Origin: Planctomycetota bacterium
GTDB lineage: Bacteria; Planctomycetota; UBA1135; GCA-002686595
Reading direction: 5' to 3'
NCBI GenBank assembly: GCA_016795325.1
Contig: JAEUHY010000045.1
Span: forward strand, 124,001 to 188,000
Length of the DNA: 64,000 nucleotides
How positions within the stretch are numbered: position 1 is the first letter of the stretch; each line of letters starts with the position of its first letter. The notes under the pieces were generated by a model. The model worked only from the letters and a program-made list of their open reading frames with translations. It was not told the DNA's origin and did no database searches. This document shows, piece by piece, positions 19,966 to 29,429 of the stretch. The translations under genes and the position numbers were made by a program.

Positions 19966-21990
19966 ATGCTCCCGCTGCAGGCCACGCCCGAACCGGCCCC
20001 GCCAGAACCGGCCGTGCGCCTGGAGGCGACCGTCGTCGAGGGCCGCGACGACAGCCTGATCGGGTTCGCGCCGGCCGCGTCCACGGGCCTGATCGGCGCG
20101 GAAGAGCTCGCGCGGCGGCCGCTGCTGCGCGGCGGCGAAGTGCTCGAAGCCGTGCCGGGTGTGATCGTCACGCAGCACAGCGGCGCGGGCAAAGCCAACC
20201 AGTTCTTCCTGCGCGGCTTCAACCTCGACCACGGCACGGACCTGGCGACCTTCGTCGACGGCGCGCCCATCAACCTGCCCTCGCACGGGCACGGCCAGGG
20301 CTACACGGACCTCAACTTCCTGATCCCAGAGCTCGTGAAGTCCGTCGGCTACCGCAAGGGCCCCTACTTCGCCGACCTGGGCGACTTCGCGTCGGCCGGC
20401 GCCGTCGAAATCGAGTACGTCGAGCGGCTCGAGCGGGGTGTGGCCGGCGTGACGATCGGCGGCTACGACTTCATGCGCGCCGTCGTCGCCGATTCGCTCC
20501 GCCTGGGCGGCGGGGACCTCGTGTTCGCGGCGGAGTCGCAGTACTACGACGGCCCCTGGCGCGTCGGGAACGACAACGAGCGCTTCAACGGTCTCGTCAA
20601 GTGGACACGCGGCAGCGGCGACGACGCGCTGAGCTTCACCTTGAGCGGCATGGAGTCGGACTGGAACGCGACCGACCAGATTCCGCTGCGGGCCGTGCAG
20701 AGCGGCGCGCTCGGGCGTTTCGATGCGGTCGATCCGACGGACGGCGGTCAGAGCGAACGGCTCGCCTTCAGCGGCGCGTGGCGCTCGAGCACGGCGAGCT
20801 CACGCTCCTCGGCGCGCTTCACGCTCGCGCGCACCGACCTCGATCTGTGGTCGAACTTCACCTACTTCCTCGACGATCCGGTCAACGGGGACCAGTTCCA
20901 GCAGACCGACACGCGCACCACGGGCTACCTCGACGTGCGCCACAGCTGGCAGAGCGACCTCGCGACGCTGCCCGTCGAACACAGCGTGGGCGTGCAGGCG
21001 CGCTCCGACAGCATCGACAACTCCCTCGCCCGCACGCGCGCGCGGCAGTTGCTCTCGACGACCCGCGCGGACGACATCCAGCAGACCTCGGCCGCCGCCT
21101 GGTGGCAGAGCGAAGTGCGCTGGAACGACGCGTGGCGCACGAGCCTGGGCCTGCGCGGCGATCTGTACGACTTCGACGTCGCGAGCGACAACCCCGCGAA
21201 CGGCGGCGACAAGCAGGACTCGATCCTCTCGCTGAAGTTCGGCACAGCGTGGGCGCCGTGGTCGAACGGCGAGCTGTACGTCAACGCGGGCACGGGTTTC
21301 CATTCGAATGACGCGCGCGGCGTGCTCACCACCGACAACCCCGCGACGCCTGCGGCTGGCGACGCGACTCCGGTGGATCCGCTGGTGCGCACCGTGGGCG
21401 CCGAGCTCGGCGCGCGCGCGAGCTTCGCGGACGGCCAGCAGTCGACGATCTCGCTGTGGTGGCTCAACAGCGACAACGAGATCCTGTTCATCGGCGACGC
21501 GGGCACGACCGAGCCCTCGCGGCCGAGCCGGCGCTACGGCGTCGAGTTCGCGAACTTCCTGCGCCTGGACAACACGTGGACGGCGGATCTCGACGTGTCG
21601 TGGTCGCACGCGCGCTTTCGCGACGACGATCCGGCCGGCGATTTCATTCCGGGCGCGGTCGAAACTGTCGTCGCCGTAGGTCTGACCTACGCAGATCCGT
21701 CGGGCTTCTTCGGCGGCGTGCGCGTGCGCCACTTCGGACCTCGGCCGCTGATCGAGGACGACAGCGTGCGCTCGCAGGATTCCACGCTCGTTTACCTGCA
21801 GCTCGGCCAGCGCCTGAACGAGCACGTCACGCTGTCCCTCGACGTGTTCAACCTGTTCGACGAAGACGCGCGCGACATCGAGTACTTCTACGCCTCACAA
21901 CTCGCCGGCGAAGCGGCGCCGGTCGACGACGTGCACTTCCACCCCGCCGAGCCGCTGCAAGCGCGCCTTTCGCTGCGCGCGAGCTTCTGA
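19966..21990 (+). CDS. TonB-dependent outer-membrane receptor
   Basis: 674 residues. A plug domain is visible from about 45-165: LRGGEVLEAVPGVIVTQHSG, FFLRGFNLDHGTDLATFVDG and SAGAVEIEYVE. A 22-strand-type barrel follows, ending RLSLRASF with terminal phenylalanine. The histidine-rich loop NLPSHGHGQGYTDLNF recurs in receptors of this type. The oddity is the N-terminus: from ATG 19966 there is no signal peptide, and the frame upstream offers no start codon or hydrophobic stretch in the 65-bp gap. The next gene, tonB-like, starts 2 bp after the stop, so the pair is one operon. Substrate unknown. Confidence 0.88.
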   Translation: MLPLQATPEPAPPEPAVRLEATVVEGRDDSLIGFAPAASTGLIGAEELARRPLLRGGEVLEAVPGVIVTQHSGAGKANQFFLRGFNLDHGTDLATFVDGAPINLPSHGHGQGYTDLNFLIPELVKSVGYRKGPYFADLGDFASAGAVEIEYVERLERGVAGVTIGGYDFMRAVVADSLRLGGGDLVFAAESQYYDGPWRVGNDNERFNGLVKWTRGSGDDALSFTLSGMESDWNATDQIPLRAVQSGALGRFDAVDPTDGGQSERLAFSGAWRSSTASSRSSARFTLARTDLDLWSNFTYFLDDPVNGDQFQQTDTRTTGYLDVRHSWQSDLATLPVEHSVGVQARSDSIDNSLARTRARQLLSTTRADDIQQTSAAAWWQSEVRWNDAWRTSLGLRGDLYDFDVASDNPANGGDKQDSILSLKFGTAWAPWSNGELYVNAGTGFHSNDARGVLTTDNPATPAAGDATPVDPLVRTVGAELGARASFADGQQSTISLWWLNSDNEILFIGDAGTTEPSRPSRRYGVEFANFLRLDNTWTADLDVSWSHARFRDDDPAGDFIPGAVETVVAVGLTYADPSGFFGGVRVRHFGPRPLIEDDSVRSQDSTLVYLQLGQRLNEHVTLSLDVFNLFDEDARDIEYFYASQLAGEAAPVDDVHFHPAEPLQARLSLRASF

Positions 21991-21992
21991 AC

Positions 21993-22787
21993 ATGCAGCC
22001 GCTTCCGCTCGACCTGCGCCGCCGCGCGCTAGCACTGCGCCTCGCGCGTCCGACGCGGACGTGGCGTGCGCCGCGCTGGCTGGTCGTGTCGCTCGGCGCG
22101 CACGCGCTGGCGATCAGCGCCTACGCAGCGTGGAGCCTCGCCTCTCCGGCTGCGCCGCATGCTTCGCAGGCGCCGCTGGTCGCTGCGCTCGAGTGGCACG
22201 AACGCGCGGACGTGTTCGAGCCGGCCGAGTGGAGCGACGCATCGGCCGCCGAGCCGCTCGAGCCGTTCGAAACTGCCGAAGAAGCGTCGCTCGTCGAAGC
22301 CGACATGCCGCCGGCGCCCGAGGCCGAACTCAAGGCGCCGCAGAAGCCGACGCTCGAGCCGCTCGACCTGCGTGCGTTGCGCATCCCCGCGCGTTTCGCT
22401 TCGCTCGCCCGCGCCGAGCGCGCCGCGGCCGCGAGCACGGGACCGGTTGCGATCGACGCTCCGCCCGCACCTCTCGCCACGCCGACGCCCGCGCCGGCGC
22501 CGCGTTTCGTCGCCGCCGCGCCGCGCAGCGAGCTCAACGAACGCCCCGAGTACCCCAAGCTCGCCCGAGCGCGTGGCTGGGAAGGCACGACGCTCCTCCA
22601 GCTGACGATCGACGCCGAAGGGCGCGTCGCGAACGCGCGCGTGCTCGTGTCCTCGGGTCACGAGGTGCTCGACCGCGCCGCGCTCGACGCAGTCGCGAGT
22701 TGGAGCTTCGTCCCCGCGCGCCGCGGCGACACGGCCGTCGCCTCGAGCGTCGAAGCTCCGATCGTCTGGCGGCTCGCCAAGCGCTGA
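21993..22787 (+). CDS. tonB: TonB family protein
   Basis: 264 residues from ATG 21993. An N-terminal membrane anchor (WLVVSLGAHALAISAYAAWSL, about 28-48) is followed by an acidic and proline/alanine-rich periplasmic linker (about 50-170). The C-terminal domain is YPKLARARGWEGTTLLQLTI ... GRVANARVLVSSGHEVLDRAAL ... WSFVPARRGD, with the P-x-YP-like ERPEYPKLARARG entry and the G-x-V-x-x-V-x-SSG signature of TonB. It would energise the adjacent receptor. No ExbB/ExbD genes are in the window. Confidence 0.9.
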   Translation: MQPLPLDLRRRALALRLARPTRTWRAPRWLVVSLGAHALAISAYAAWSLASPAAPHASQAPLVAALEWHERADVFEPAEWSDASAAEPLEPFETAEEASLVEADMPPAPEAELKAPQKPTLEPLDLRALRIPARFASLARAERAAAASTGPVAIDAPPAPLATPTPAPAPRFVAAAPRSELNERPEYPKLARARGWEGTTLLQLTIDAEGRVANARVLVSSGHEVLDRAALDAVASWSFVPARRGDTAVASSVEAPIVWRLAKR

Positions 22788-22853
22788 GGCTTTCGCCACA
22801 CTGCGCCGCCGGGCGCGCAGGTGCGGCCGGCAGACCTCGACGCGAGCCTCACC

Positions 22854-23351
22854 ATGGATGGATTCTCGGATTCGGACTTTCTGCGCGGCCTGAGCGACGG
22901 CATGAGCGTCGTGCGGCGCTGGGTGCAGCGCAACGAGATCGTCGCGGAGTACTCCGACGACGAGCGCGAGTGCGCCATGCAGTTCGGTTCGGATTCGGCG
23001 GATCTGCTCGTGCGCATCGTGCTCGACAAGGACACGGACGCGTCGCTCTCGGTGTTCGTGCACCCGGACTTCGAAGTGCCCGACGAGCGGCGCGGGGTCG
23101 TGCTCGAAACCTGCAACCTGCTGAACGTCGCGATGCTGCTGGGCAACGTCGAGTTCGATCCCGACGAACGGCGCGTCCGCTACCGCTACTTGCTCGCCTA
23201 CCCGTCGGGTCAGCTCGACGCCGAGTTGTTCGAAGGCGTGTTCGACGGCTGCCTCGACAGTGCGAACCGCTCGGTGAAGGCGCTGATCGGCGTGGCGACG
23301 GGCAGGCTCACGCCGAACGAAGCGCTCGCTTCGCTGTCCGACTCCGAGTGA
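22854..23351 (+). CDS. YbjN-domain protein
   Basis: 165 residues from ATG 22854 (GTG 22821 would add 11). The pattern of a compact alpha-beta domain fits YbjN/type III chaperone-like proteins: RRWVQRNEIVAEYSDDE, LVRIVLDKDTDASLSVFVHP, LETCNLLNVAMLLGNVEFDP and RRVRYRYLLAYPSG, with the L-N-x-x-N/L-L-G-x-x-x-x-D-x-x-x-x-x-V-x-Y order typical of the family. A regulatory or chaperone role is suspected for relatives. It lies 66 bp after tonB and converges with the SDR gene 9 bp away. Confidence 0.6.
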   Translation: MDGFSDSDFLRGLSDGMSVVRRWVQRNEIVAEYSDDERECAMQFGSDSADLLVRIVLDKDTDASLSVFVHPDFEVPDERRGVVLETCNLLNVAMLLGNVEFDPDERRVRYRYLLAYPSGQLDAELFEGVFDGCLDSANRSVKALIGVATGRLTPNEALASLSDSE

Positions 23352-23360
23352 CGCTCGCGC

Positions 23361-24155
23361 TCAGCGCGTGGGCGCGCGCCAGCCGCCGCCCAGCTTGCGC
23401 ACAAGCAATCGGTCCGCGAGGCGGGGCGCGAGCACGTTCGCGATGGCAAGCAAACGCCACTTGCTCGAAAGCCACAGCTCGGGCCGTGGCGCGCGCGCCA
23501 ACTCCGCAATCGCCGCCGCCACACGCGCCGGATCGTCGGCGCCGGCGAGGTTCGGGCCGGAGAGCTTGCGCGGGTTGGGTTGGTGCTGGAAGAACGGCGT
23601 GCGGGTGAGCCCCACGTCGAGGATGCTCACCGCGATGCCGTCGGCAGCCCACTCCACGCGCAGCGCTTCACCGAGCGAGTTGAGCGCCGCTTTGCTCGCC
23701 GCGTAAACCGCCTGACCGGGAATTCCGCGCCGGCCGACGATCGACGACACGAGCACCATCGTGGGCGCGTCGCCGGCGCGCAGCAGTGGGAGCGCGAGGC
23801 GCGCGAGCGAGACCACGGCCGCGACGTTGAGCTCGAGCAACGCGCGCACTTCGTGGGGCTCGGTTTCTTCGACGCGTGCGAGGTATCCCTGGCCGGCGTT
23901 CTGCACGACGAGTTCGAGCGCGCCGAAGCGCTCGCGCACACGCTCGAGCGCGCGCGCGAGCTCGCCGTCGTCGCGCAGGTCGCAGACCAGCGCGAGGTGC
24001 TCGTCGGGTCGCGCCAGCGAGGCGCGCACGCGCTCGAGTTCGTCCGCGCGCCGCGCGAGCAGCGCGACGCGGTAGCCGTCTTCCGCCAGGCGCCGCGCCG
24101 TCGCCTCGCCGATGCCCGACGAGGCGCCCGTGACGAGCGCGCGCCGCGGCGGCAT
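23361..24155 (-). CDS. Short-chain dehydrogenase/reductase
   Basis: 264 residues from ATG 24155. The nucleotide-binding motif ALVTGASSGIGEATARRLAE, the VQNAGQGYL structural motif and the active-site set (VSSIVGRRG serine, AVYAASKAALNSL with YxxxK) are all present, so it should be an active classical SDR using NAD(P)H. The 70-residue C-terminal part (LARAPRPELWLSSKWRLLAI) resembles membrane-associated SDRs of lipid metabolism. Its ATG overlaps the stop of the upstream gene by one base. Substrate unknown. Confidence 0.9.
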   Translation of the reverse strand: MPPRRALVTGASSGIGEATARRLAEDGYRVALLARRADELERVRASLARPDEHLALVCDLRDDGELARALERVRERFGALELVVQNAGQGYLARVEETEPHEVRALLELNVAAVVSLARLALPLLRAGDAPTMVLVSSIVGRRGIPGQAVYAASKAALNSLGEALRVEWAADGIAVSILDVGLTRTPFFQHQPNPRKLSGPNLAGADDPARVAAAIAELARAPRPELWLSSKWRLLAIANVLAPRLADRLLVRKLGGGWRAPTR

Positions 24156-24721
24156 CAGATCGAGATGGTCTTGTGGAGCCACGTCATGCGCTCGATCCAC
24201 TTCGAACGCTGCTTCATGATCGCGCGCACGGAGGCGTTGCCGTCGCCGTACTTGGCGAGCAACTCTTCCTCCCACTCGGCGGTCAGTTCCACCGCGCTGA
24301 CGAACTTGTCGCGCGCTTGTTTGCCCTTGTCGTTGAGCGTCGTGCGATCACTCGCTGCGTGCGCCTGCGCCGCAAGCTGGAAGATCTCCTCGCCCTCTTT
24401 GGCCAGCACGAGCGCCTTCTTCCAGTTCGCGTTCTCCTCGAGACCCTCCGGCGCCTTGGCGATGAAGGTGTACTTCGAGCCGCCGCTGGCGCCGCGCTCC
24501 GGCGGCTTCTCCGGCGGCAGGTCCGCGAAGGGATCGCGGGCCGGCGCCGTGCTCGCGACCGGCTGCTCGGCCTTCTTCGGGCCGCTCGTCATCATCGCCA
24601 GACCGACGCCGCACACGATCACTGCACCGAGCAGGATCGGGATGTACATGCCGAGGCTCGCTTTGGGAGCCGGGGCGCGGCGGTCGTTGGTGCGTTCGTT
24701 GCGTTCGTTGGGTCGGGGCAT
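24155..24721 (-). CDS. Single-span membrane protein, unknown
   Basis: 188 residues from ATG 24721. A charged, asparagine/arginine-rich N-terminus (NERNERTNDRR) precedes one membrane span (MYIPILLGAVIVCGVGLAMM, about 25-44). A proline-rich linker (DPFADLPPEKPPE) follows, then a helical, charged domain to the end (ENANWKKALVLAKEGEEIFQ ... SKWIERMTWLHKTISI), presumably periplasmic. The TGA stop overlaps the SDR start, indicating co-translation. I do not recognise a family. Confidence 0.7.
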   Translation of the reverse strand: MPRPNERNERTNDRRAPAPKASLGMYIPILLGAVIVCGVGLAMMTSGPKKAEQPVASTAPARDPFADLPPEKPPERGASGGSKYTFIAKAPEGLEENANWKKALVLAKEGEEIFQLAAQAHAASDRTTLNDKGKQARDKFVSAVELTAEWEEELLAKYGDGNASVRAIMKQRSKWIERMTWLHKTISI

Positions 24722-24810
24722 GGTGGGAGCAGGGCGGCGAGCGCGGGGAGGGCCAATTCTATCCGCGCCGCGCGAGCGGTTGCGGGCCAGCCGCGATGGC
24801 GCGCCGAAGT

Positions 24811-26148
24811 TCAGCGCGTGCGGCGCAGCCGCGCGAAGTAGCCGCCGTCGATCGGGCCGGCGCCGGCGCTCTGCGTGGTCTCGAGGTCGGGCAACGCTTC
24901 GGCGTCGAGCTCGAGCTGGAACTCGCCGTGCTGCGCCAGGAACGTGTCGACCGCGCGACGGTTCTCGTCGGGTTCGAGCGCGCAGGTCGACCACACCAGG
25001 CGACCGCCGGGTCGAACGAGCTGCGCCGCGCGCTCGAACAAGCGCGCCTGGATCGCAGTGAGTTCCGCCTTGCTCGCCGGCCCGAAGCGCCAACGCGCTT
25101 CCGGTCGCTGGGCGAGCACGCCGGTGTTCGTGCAGGGTGCGTCGACGAGCACCGCGTCGAACGTGCGCTCGCCGAGCGCTTCGCCCGCGCTCGTTTCGAG
25201 CAGTTCCACGCCTTCGCGCAGCTGCAAACGCTCGAGTGTGCTCGCCACGCGCGCGAGTTTGTCGGCGCTCACGTCGCAGGCCGTCACGCGCGCGCCCGAC
25301 TGCGCCAGGGCCGCCGTTTTGCCGCCGGGCGCCGCGCACAGGTCGAGGATCTCCTCGCCTTCGCGCGCCTGCACGGCTTCCGCCGCGCGCAGCGCGCTCT
25401 CGCCCTGGATCGTGATACGGCCCGTCGTGAAGGCCTCGCTGGCGGCGACAGCGCTCGCCTGATCGCCGCTCGCGAGCAACATGGCGTCGTGTTTGCCTTC
25501 GCGCGTGCTCACGCCGAGCGCCGCGAGTTCCGCGGCGAGTTCCGCGCGCGAGCCGCGCACCACGCGGATCGAGAGCGGCGCCTCGTCGAGCGCCTTGCGC
25601 GCCAACGCGATTCCCTGTTCGTCGCCGTAGCGCGCGCTCCAACGCTTGAGCAGCGGCGCGGGCATCGAGAGCGCTTCCTCGGCCCACAGCAACGGATGCA
25701 CGGCGGGGTCGTGGAACACCGGCTCCTTCAGATGCAGGTTGCGCTGCTCCAAGTCGCGGCGCGGATCGTCGACGCGGCCCGGCTGGCGCAGTTCGGTCGC
25801 TGCCGCGATGGCCTGCTGTGCGCTGCGCACCTTCGACGGCCCGAGCGTGCGCCGCACGGCGTCGAGCGCCTCCGCGCGGATGGCGTGATCGGGGATGCGA
25901 TCGAGAAAGAAGATCTGCGCGAACGCGACGTGCAGGTGCGCCGCGAGGTCCGCGTTCGCGCGCCCTTGCGTGACGTGCCGCACGATGGCGCGCAAGGTTG
26001 CGCGGCGGCGCACTTCGACGCCGATCAGCTTGCGCAGCAGCGCGCCGTCGCGCTCGTCGATCTCGCGCGCCGCGATCACGCGGTCCACATCGCGCAGCGG
26101 AGTGTTCGAACCCGAGCGCAGAATTCTCCAGGCGACGTAACGCAGCAT
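24811..26148 (-). CDS. rsmB: 16S rRNA m5C967 methyltransferase RsmB
   Basis: 445 residues. The N-terminal 135 residues are NusB-like (YVAWRILRSG, RDGALLRKLIGVEVRRR, FAQIFFLDRIPDHA). The C-terminal methyltransferase has the SAM loop DLCAAPGGKTAALAQSGA, the catalytic-loop cysteine DAPCTNTGVLAQRPEARWR and STCALEPDENR with the second cysteine of RNA m5C enzymes. It methylates C967 of 16S rRNA. It sits 4 bp after fmt, the usual partner, in an operon with trxA. Confidence 0.93.
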   Translation of the reverse strand: MLRYVAWRILRSGSNTPLRDVDRVIAAREIDERDGALLRKLIGVEVRRRATLRAIVRHVTQGRANADLAAHLHVAFAQIFFLDRIPDHAIRAEALDAVRRTLGPSKVRSAQQAIAAATELRQPGRVDDPRRDLEQRNLHLKEPVFHDPAVHPLLWAEEALSMPAPLLKRWSARYGDEQGIALARKALDEAPLSIRVVRGSRAELAAELAALGVSTREGKHDAMLLASGDQASAVAASEAFTTGRITIQGESALRAAEAVQAREGEEILDLCAAPGGKTAALAQSGARVTACDVSADKLARVASTLERLQLREGVELLETSAGEALGERTFDAVLVDAPCTNTGVLAQRPEARWRFGPASKAELTAIQARLFERAAQLVRPGGRLVWSTCALEPDENRRAVDTFLAQHGEFQLELDAEALPDLETTQSAGAGPIDGGYFARLRRTR

Positions 26149-26152
26149 CGAG

Positions 26153-27100
26153 CTATCCGTGGGTCGCCGGCGGCGGCGTGGTCAGGCGTTCGCCGGCGCC
26201 CACGCGGGCGCCGCGCAGGTAGTCGGCGCCCGACATCGGGCGTTTTCCGGCCGGAGTGAGTTGCACGAGTTCGAGCGCGTTTTCGCCGCAGGCGACGACG
26301 AAACGCTCGCTCGCCTCGAGCACGGCGCCGGGCTCGCCGCGCGCCGCGACCTCGCGCGCGCGCAGCACGGTCAGGTCACGGCCCTTGGGGTCGAGCGCGC
26401 GTGCGCCCGGCCAGGGATTCATGGCGCGCACGTGCCGAACGAGCTCGCTGGCGGGGCGCGTCCAGTCGAGCGCGCCGCGTTCCTTCTTCAGCTTGCGCGC
26501 GTAGGTCGCGCGGCTCGCGTCCTGCGGCGTGAAGCGCGCGGCGCCGTTCTCGAGCAGATCGAGCGCCTCGACGATCGCCGCGCCACCGAGCTCCGCCAAC
26601 GCGGCGAGCAACTCGCCTGAGGTCTCTTCCGCACCGATCGCGCGCTCCCTGGAGAGCAGCACGTCGCCCTCGTCGAGCGCGCGCACGATGCGTTGGATTG
26701 AAACGCCGGTGCGTTCGTCGCCCGCGGCGATCGCAGCTTGGATCGGAGACGCTCCGCGCCAACGCGGCAACAGCGAAGCGTGCACGTTGAGCGAGCCGTG
26801 CGGCGCGAAATCGATCAGCGCGGGCTTGAGGATTACGCCGTAGCTGGCGACGACCAGCACGTCGGGCGCCAGCTCGCGCAGTTTGGCGAGCACTTCGTCC
26901 GCGTGCGGATCCGCAGGTTGGATCTGTTCGATGTCGAGCTCACGCGCTGCGAGCACGAGCTCGGTCGGCTCCACTTCGCGACCGCGGCCCCGTGGTTTGT
27001 CCGGCGCCGTCACCAAAGCGAGCGGCCGGTGCCGCGAGCGCGCGAGCGCTCGAAACACCGGCAACGCAAAGGGCGGCGAACCGAGGAAGACCGTCTTCAA
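26153..27100 (-). CDS. fmt: Methionyl-tRNA formyltransferase
   Basis: 315 residues, normal length. The N-terminus VFLGSPPFALPVFRALA and the formyl-THF site (GSLNVHASLLPRWRGASPIQ, with Asn/His, and SIQRIVRALDEGDVL with Asp) are intact. The C-terminal tRNA-binding domain contains MNPWPGARA. It formylates initiator Met-tRNA. The gene lies between trxA (29 bp upstream) and rsmB (4 bp downstream) on the minus strand. Confidence 0.95.
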   Translation of the reverse strand: MKTVFLGSPPFALPVFRALARSRHRPLALVTAPDKPRGRGREVEPTELVLAARELDIEQIQPADPHADEVLAKLRELAPDVLVVASYGVILKPALIDFAPHGSLNVHASLLPRWRGASPIQAAIAAGDERTGVSIQRIVRALDEGDVLLSRERAIGAEETSGELLAALAELGGAAIVEALDLLENGAARFTPQDASRATYARKLKKERGALDWTRPASELVRHVRAMNPWPGARALDPKGRDLTVLRAREVAARGEPGAVLEASERFVVACGENALELVQLTPAGKRPMSGADYLRGARVGAGERLTTPPPATHG

Positions 27101-27129
27101 CCGTCAGCGCCGTGCGCGCAGCAGCGCGC

Positions 27130-27453
27130 TCAGATCTTCGCGAGGACTTCGCTCTTGAACTTGTCGTAGGCCTTGCTGCCCACGATCTGATGCACGACTT
27201 CGCCCTTCTTGATGATCAAGAAGGTCGGAATCGCGGTGATGCCGTAGCGCGCGGGCACTTCCGGGTTGTTCTCGGTGTCGAGCTTGACCACCTTCAGCTT
27301 GCCGGCGGTCTCGTCGGCGAGCTTGTCGACGTAGGGCGACATGGCCTTGCACGGTCCGCACCACTGCGCCCAGAAATCGACCAGGACGGGCAGTTCGCTC
27401 TGCAGGACGGAGGTTTCCCAAAGACTGTCGGTGACGTCGGCGGCTTTGCTCAT
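27130..27453 (-). CDS. trxA: Thioredoxin
   Basis: 107 residues from ATG 27453. The active site WAQWCGPCK, the buried Asp (VLVDFWA), the cis-proline (ITAIPTFLII) and the C-terminal helix are all standard, so this is a cytosolic disulfide reductase. A longer frame exists upstream but only this start gives the thioredoxin N-terminus (VTDSLWETSVLQSELPVLVD). It is the first gene of a trxA-fmt-rsmB run, 142 bp downstream of scpA. Confidence 0.95.
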   Translation of the reverse strand: MSKAADVTDSLWETSVLQSELPVLVDFWAQWCGPCKAMSPYVDKLADETAGKLKVVKLDTENNPEVPARYGITAIPTFLIIKKGEVVHQIVGSKAYDKFKSEVLAKI

Positions 27454-27595
27454 GGCGGCGGAGGGCGGCGGGTGCGGCGGTGTGGTGTGGAAGGCTGGTG
27501 AGTCGCTCGTTTGGATGCACGAACGACGTGGAAGGGTCGTGAATATGGGTCGCGGCGCCTCAATCGTCCACCCCAAGAGCGCGCCGGCGACGCGC

Positions 27596-28582
27596 TCAGG
27601 CGTCCGGCGGCGTGCGCGTGAGGTCGTAGTCGGGGGCCTGGGGAGGCGGCAGCGGCTCGGGAAGCGCGACTTCGAGCTCCGCCGCGGGCGGCTCGTCCTC
27701 GGGGATGTCGTCGAACACCGAGCTGGCGAACGTGCTGGGCTTGGCCGGTGCCGGCGCGGGGTTGGGCGCGTCCTGCGCCAACGCAGCTTCATCCGCGGCC
27801 TTCTCGTCGTCGAACTCGGTGAGGCGCACGATGCTCTCGAGGTCGCTGCCGACCTCGTCGCGCAGCACGATGTCGATGTCGTCGCTGGCGGAGCCCTGGC
27901 GCGCCGTGCACACGCCGATCTTCACCAGTTCGAGCAGCGCGCAGAACGTGCCGATCATCACGCGCTTGTCGACGCTCTCGCCCTCGGTCGCCTGCTCGAC
28001 GATCTCGCGCAACGACATGCGCCGGCGCGCCTGGATCGTGTGCACCAGGCGGTCGACGTAGTAGCGCAGCGGCCGGTCATCCTTGGTGATGACCATCTGC
28101 TTGTTCGAGAGCGTCTCGCGCATCAGGCGCGAGAAGGCGCTGAGCAGGTCCCAGCTCGAAAGCTCGGTCAGGTCGAGCCCGTCGCCGGCGTCCGGCGTGG
28201 CGTGGAACGTGCGCGGCTGGATCTTGGCGCGCGCGTCGAAGCGATCCTGCAGGTCCTTGGAGGCCTGCTTGAAGCGCCGGTACTCGATCAGGCGCTGGAT
28301 CAGCTCGTCGCGCGGGTCGAGCTCCTCGGCGAGGTCGACGTGTTCGGTCGGCAGCAGCGAGCGCGACTTGATCGCCATGAGCGTGGCGGCCATCACCAAG
28401 AACTCCGCGGCGAGCTCAATGTCGATCTCGCGCAGCGCCTTGATGTGCGCCAGATACCCGTCGATCACGCGGTGGATGTCGACCTCGTGGATGTCGACCT
28501 CCTGCTCGCGCACCAGGTGCAGCAGCAGGTCCATCGGGCCTTGGAAGGTCTGCTCGAGCTTGACGGTGTAGTCGCGGATCAC
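27596..28582 (-). CDS. scpA: Segregation and condensation protein A
   Basis: 328 residues from GTG 28582, whose GGAGG lies six bases upstream and which overlaps the M50 stop (GTGA). The N-terminal kleisin domain is clear: QTFQGPMDLLLHLVREQEVDI ... AAEFLVMAATLMAIKSRSLLP, and the C-terminal winged helix follows (VMIGTFCALLELVKIGV). The tail is proline/acid-rich and disordered for about 80 residues, longer than usual. It links SMC head domains in chromosome condensation. No scpB is adjacent. Confidence 0.9.
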   Translation of the reverse strand: MIRDYTVKLEQTFQGPMDLLLHLVREQEVDIHEVDIHRVIDGYLAHIKALREIDIELAAEFLVMAATLMAIKSRSLLPTEHVDLAEELDPRDELIQRLIEYRRFKQASKDLQDRFDARAKIQPRTFHATPDAGDGLDLTELSSWDLLSAFSRLMRETLSNKQMVITKDDRPLRYYVDRLVHTIQARRRMSLREIVEQATEGESVDKRVMIGTFCALLELVKIGVCTARQGSASDDIDIVLRDEVGSDLESIVRLTEFDDEKAADEAALAQDAPNPAPAPAKPSTFASSVFDDIPEDEPPAAELEVALPEPLPPPQAPDYDLTRTPPDA

Positions 28583-29355
28583 CACCGACCTCCGGTCACC
28601 CAGTTGAGCCAGTCCTGAAGCTGGTTCACGCCCATGTACACGCCGTTCTTCACGCCCGGCACGAGGTACCACACGCCGAGCACGAGCAGCATGCCGAAGC
28701 GCTCGAGCTGCACGTACGGTTCGCGCAGCGCGCTCGGGAGCAACCAAGCCATCACGCGCGAGCCGTCGAGCGGCGGGATCGGCAGCATGTTGAAGGCCGC
28801 CAGCACGAGGTTGGCAAGCATCGAGTACTCGATCACGTTGACCAGCAGCGTCCCCTTGCCGTAGGCGCCGCTGTAGACCGCGGACTTCCAGGCCAGCATG
28901 AACACGATGCCCAGCGCGATGTTCGAGAGCGGGCCCGCGATGGCGACGATCATCATGTCGCGCAGCGGGTGGCGCAGGCGGTGGTAGTTCACCGGCACGG
29001 GTTTGGCGCCGCCGAAGGCCGGCAGCCCCATGGAGGCGAGCATCAGCGGCATCACGATCGTCATGATCGGGTCGATGCTCGGCAGCGGGTTGAGCGTGAC
29101 GCGGCCGAGGTCCTTGGCCGTGGAATCGCCGCACTTCCACGCGGTCCAGGCGTGCGCCGCTTCGTGGACGCTCAGCGACAGGATCACGAACACGACGGTG
29201 AACGCGATCTGGATGTAGCGGAACGAGTCCTCGCTGAGCTCGACGGCCGGGACGACGGCGCAGAACGCCGCGGCGCCGAGGAAGGTGGTCGCGCGCGGCG
29301 CAAACCACGCGCGCAGGCCGGCCGCCGCCCGCTTCAGAATCGAGTCGAAACGCAT
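28579..29355 (-). CDS. Membrane metalloprotease, M50 (site-2) family
   Basis: 258 residues from ATG 29355. The zinc motif HEAAH (FVILSLSVHEAAHAWTAWK) lies in a membrane helix and the third ligand motif is NMLPIPPLDGSRV, the pattern of the short rhomboid-like/YwhC branch of M50. At least four hydrophobic segments are visible. Members cut transmembrane segments, though substrates of this short branch are rarely known. It is first in a run with scpA, with a 4-bp overlap, an arrangement common in bacteria. Confidence 0.9.
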   Translation of the reverse strand: MRFDSILKRAAAGLRAWFAPRATTFLGAAAFCAVVPAVELSEDSFRYIQIAFTVVFVILSLSVHEAAHAWTAWKCGDSTAKDLGRVTLNPLPSIDPIMTIVMPLMLASMGLPAFGGAKPVPVNYHRLRHPLRDMMIVAIAGPLSNIALGIVFMLAWKSAVYSGAYGKGTLLVNVIEYSMLANLVLAAFNMLPIPPLDGSRVMAWLLPSALREPYVQLERFGMLLVLGVWYLVPGVKNGVYMGVNQLQDWLNWVTGGRW

Positions 29356-29429
29356 CACGTGAGCGGGGTAGCGTAACGTCGACGGCGGTTCGGCGGCGCA
29401 GCGGGCGCCGTACCATCGCGGCGCAGCCC

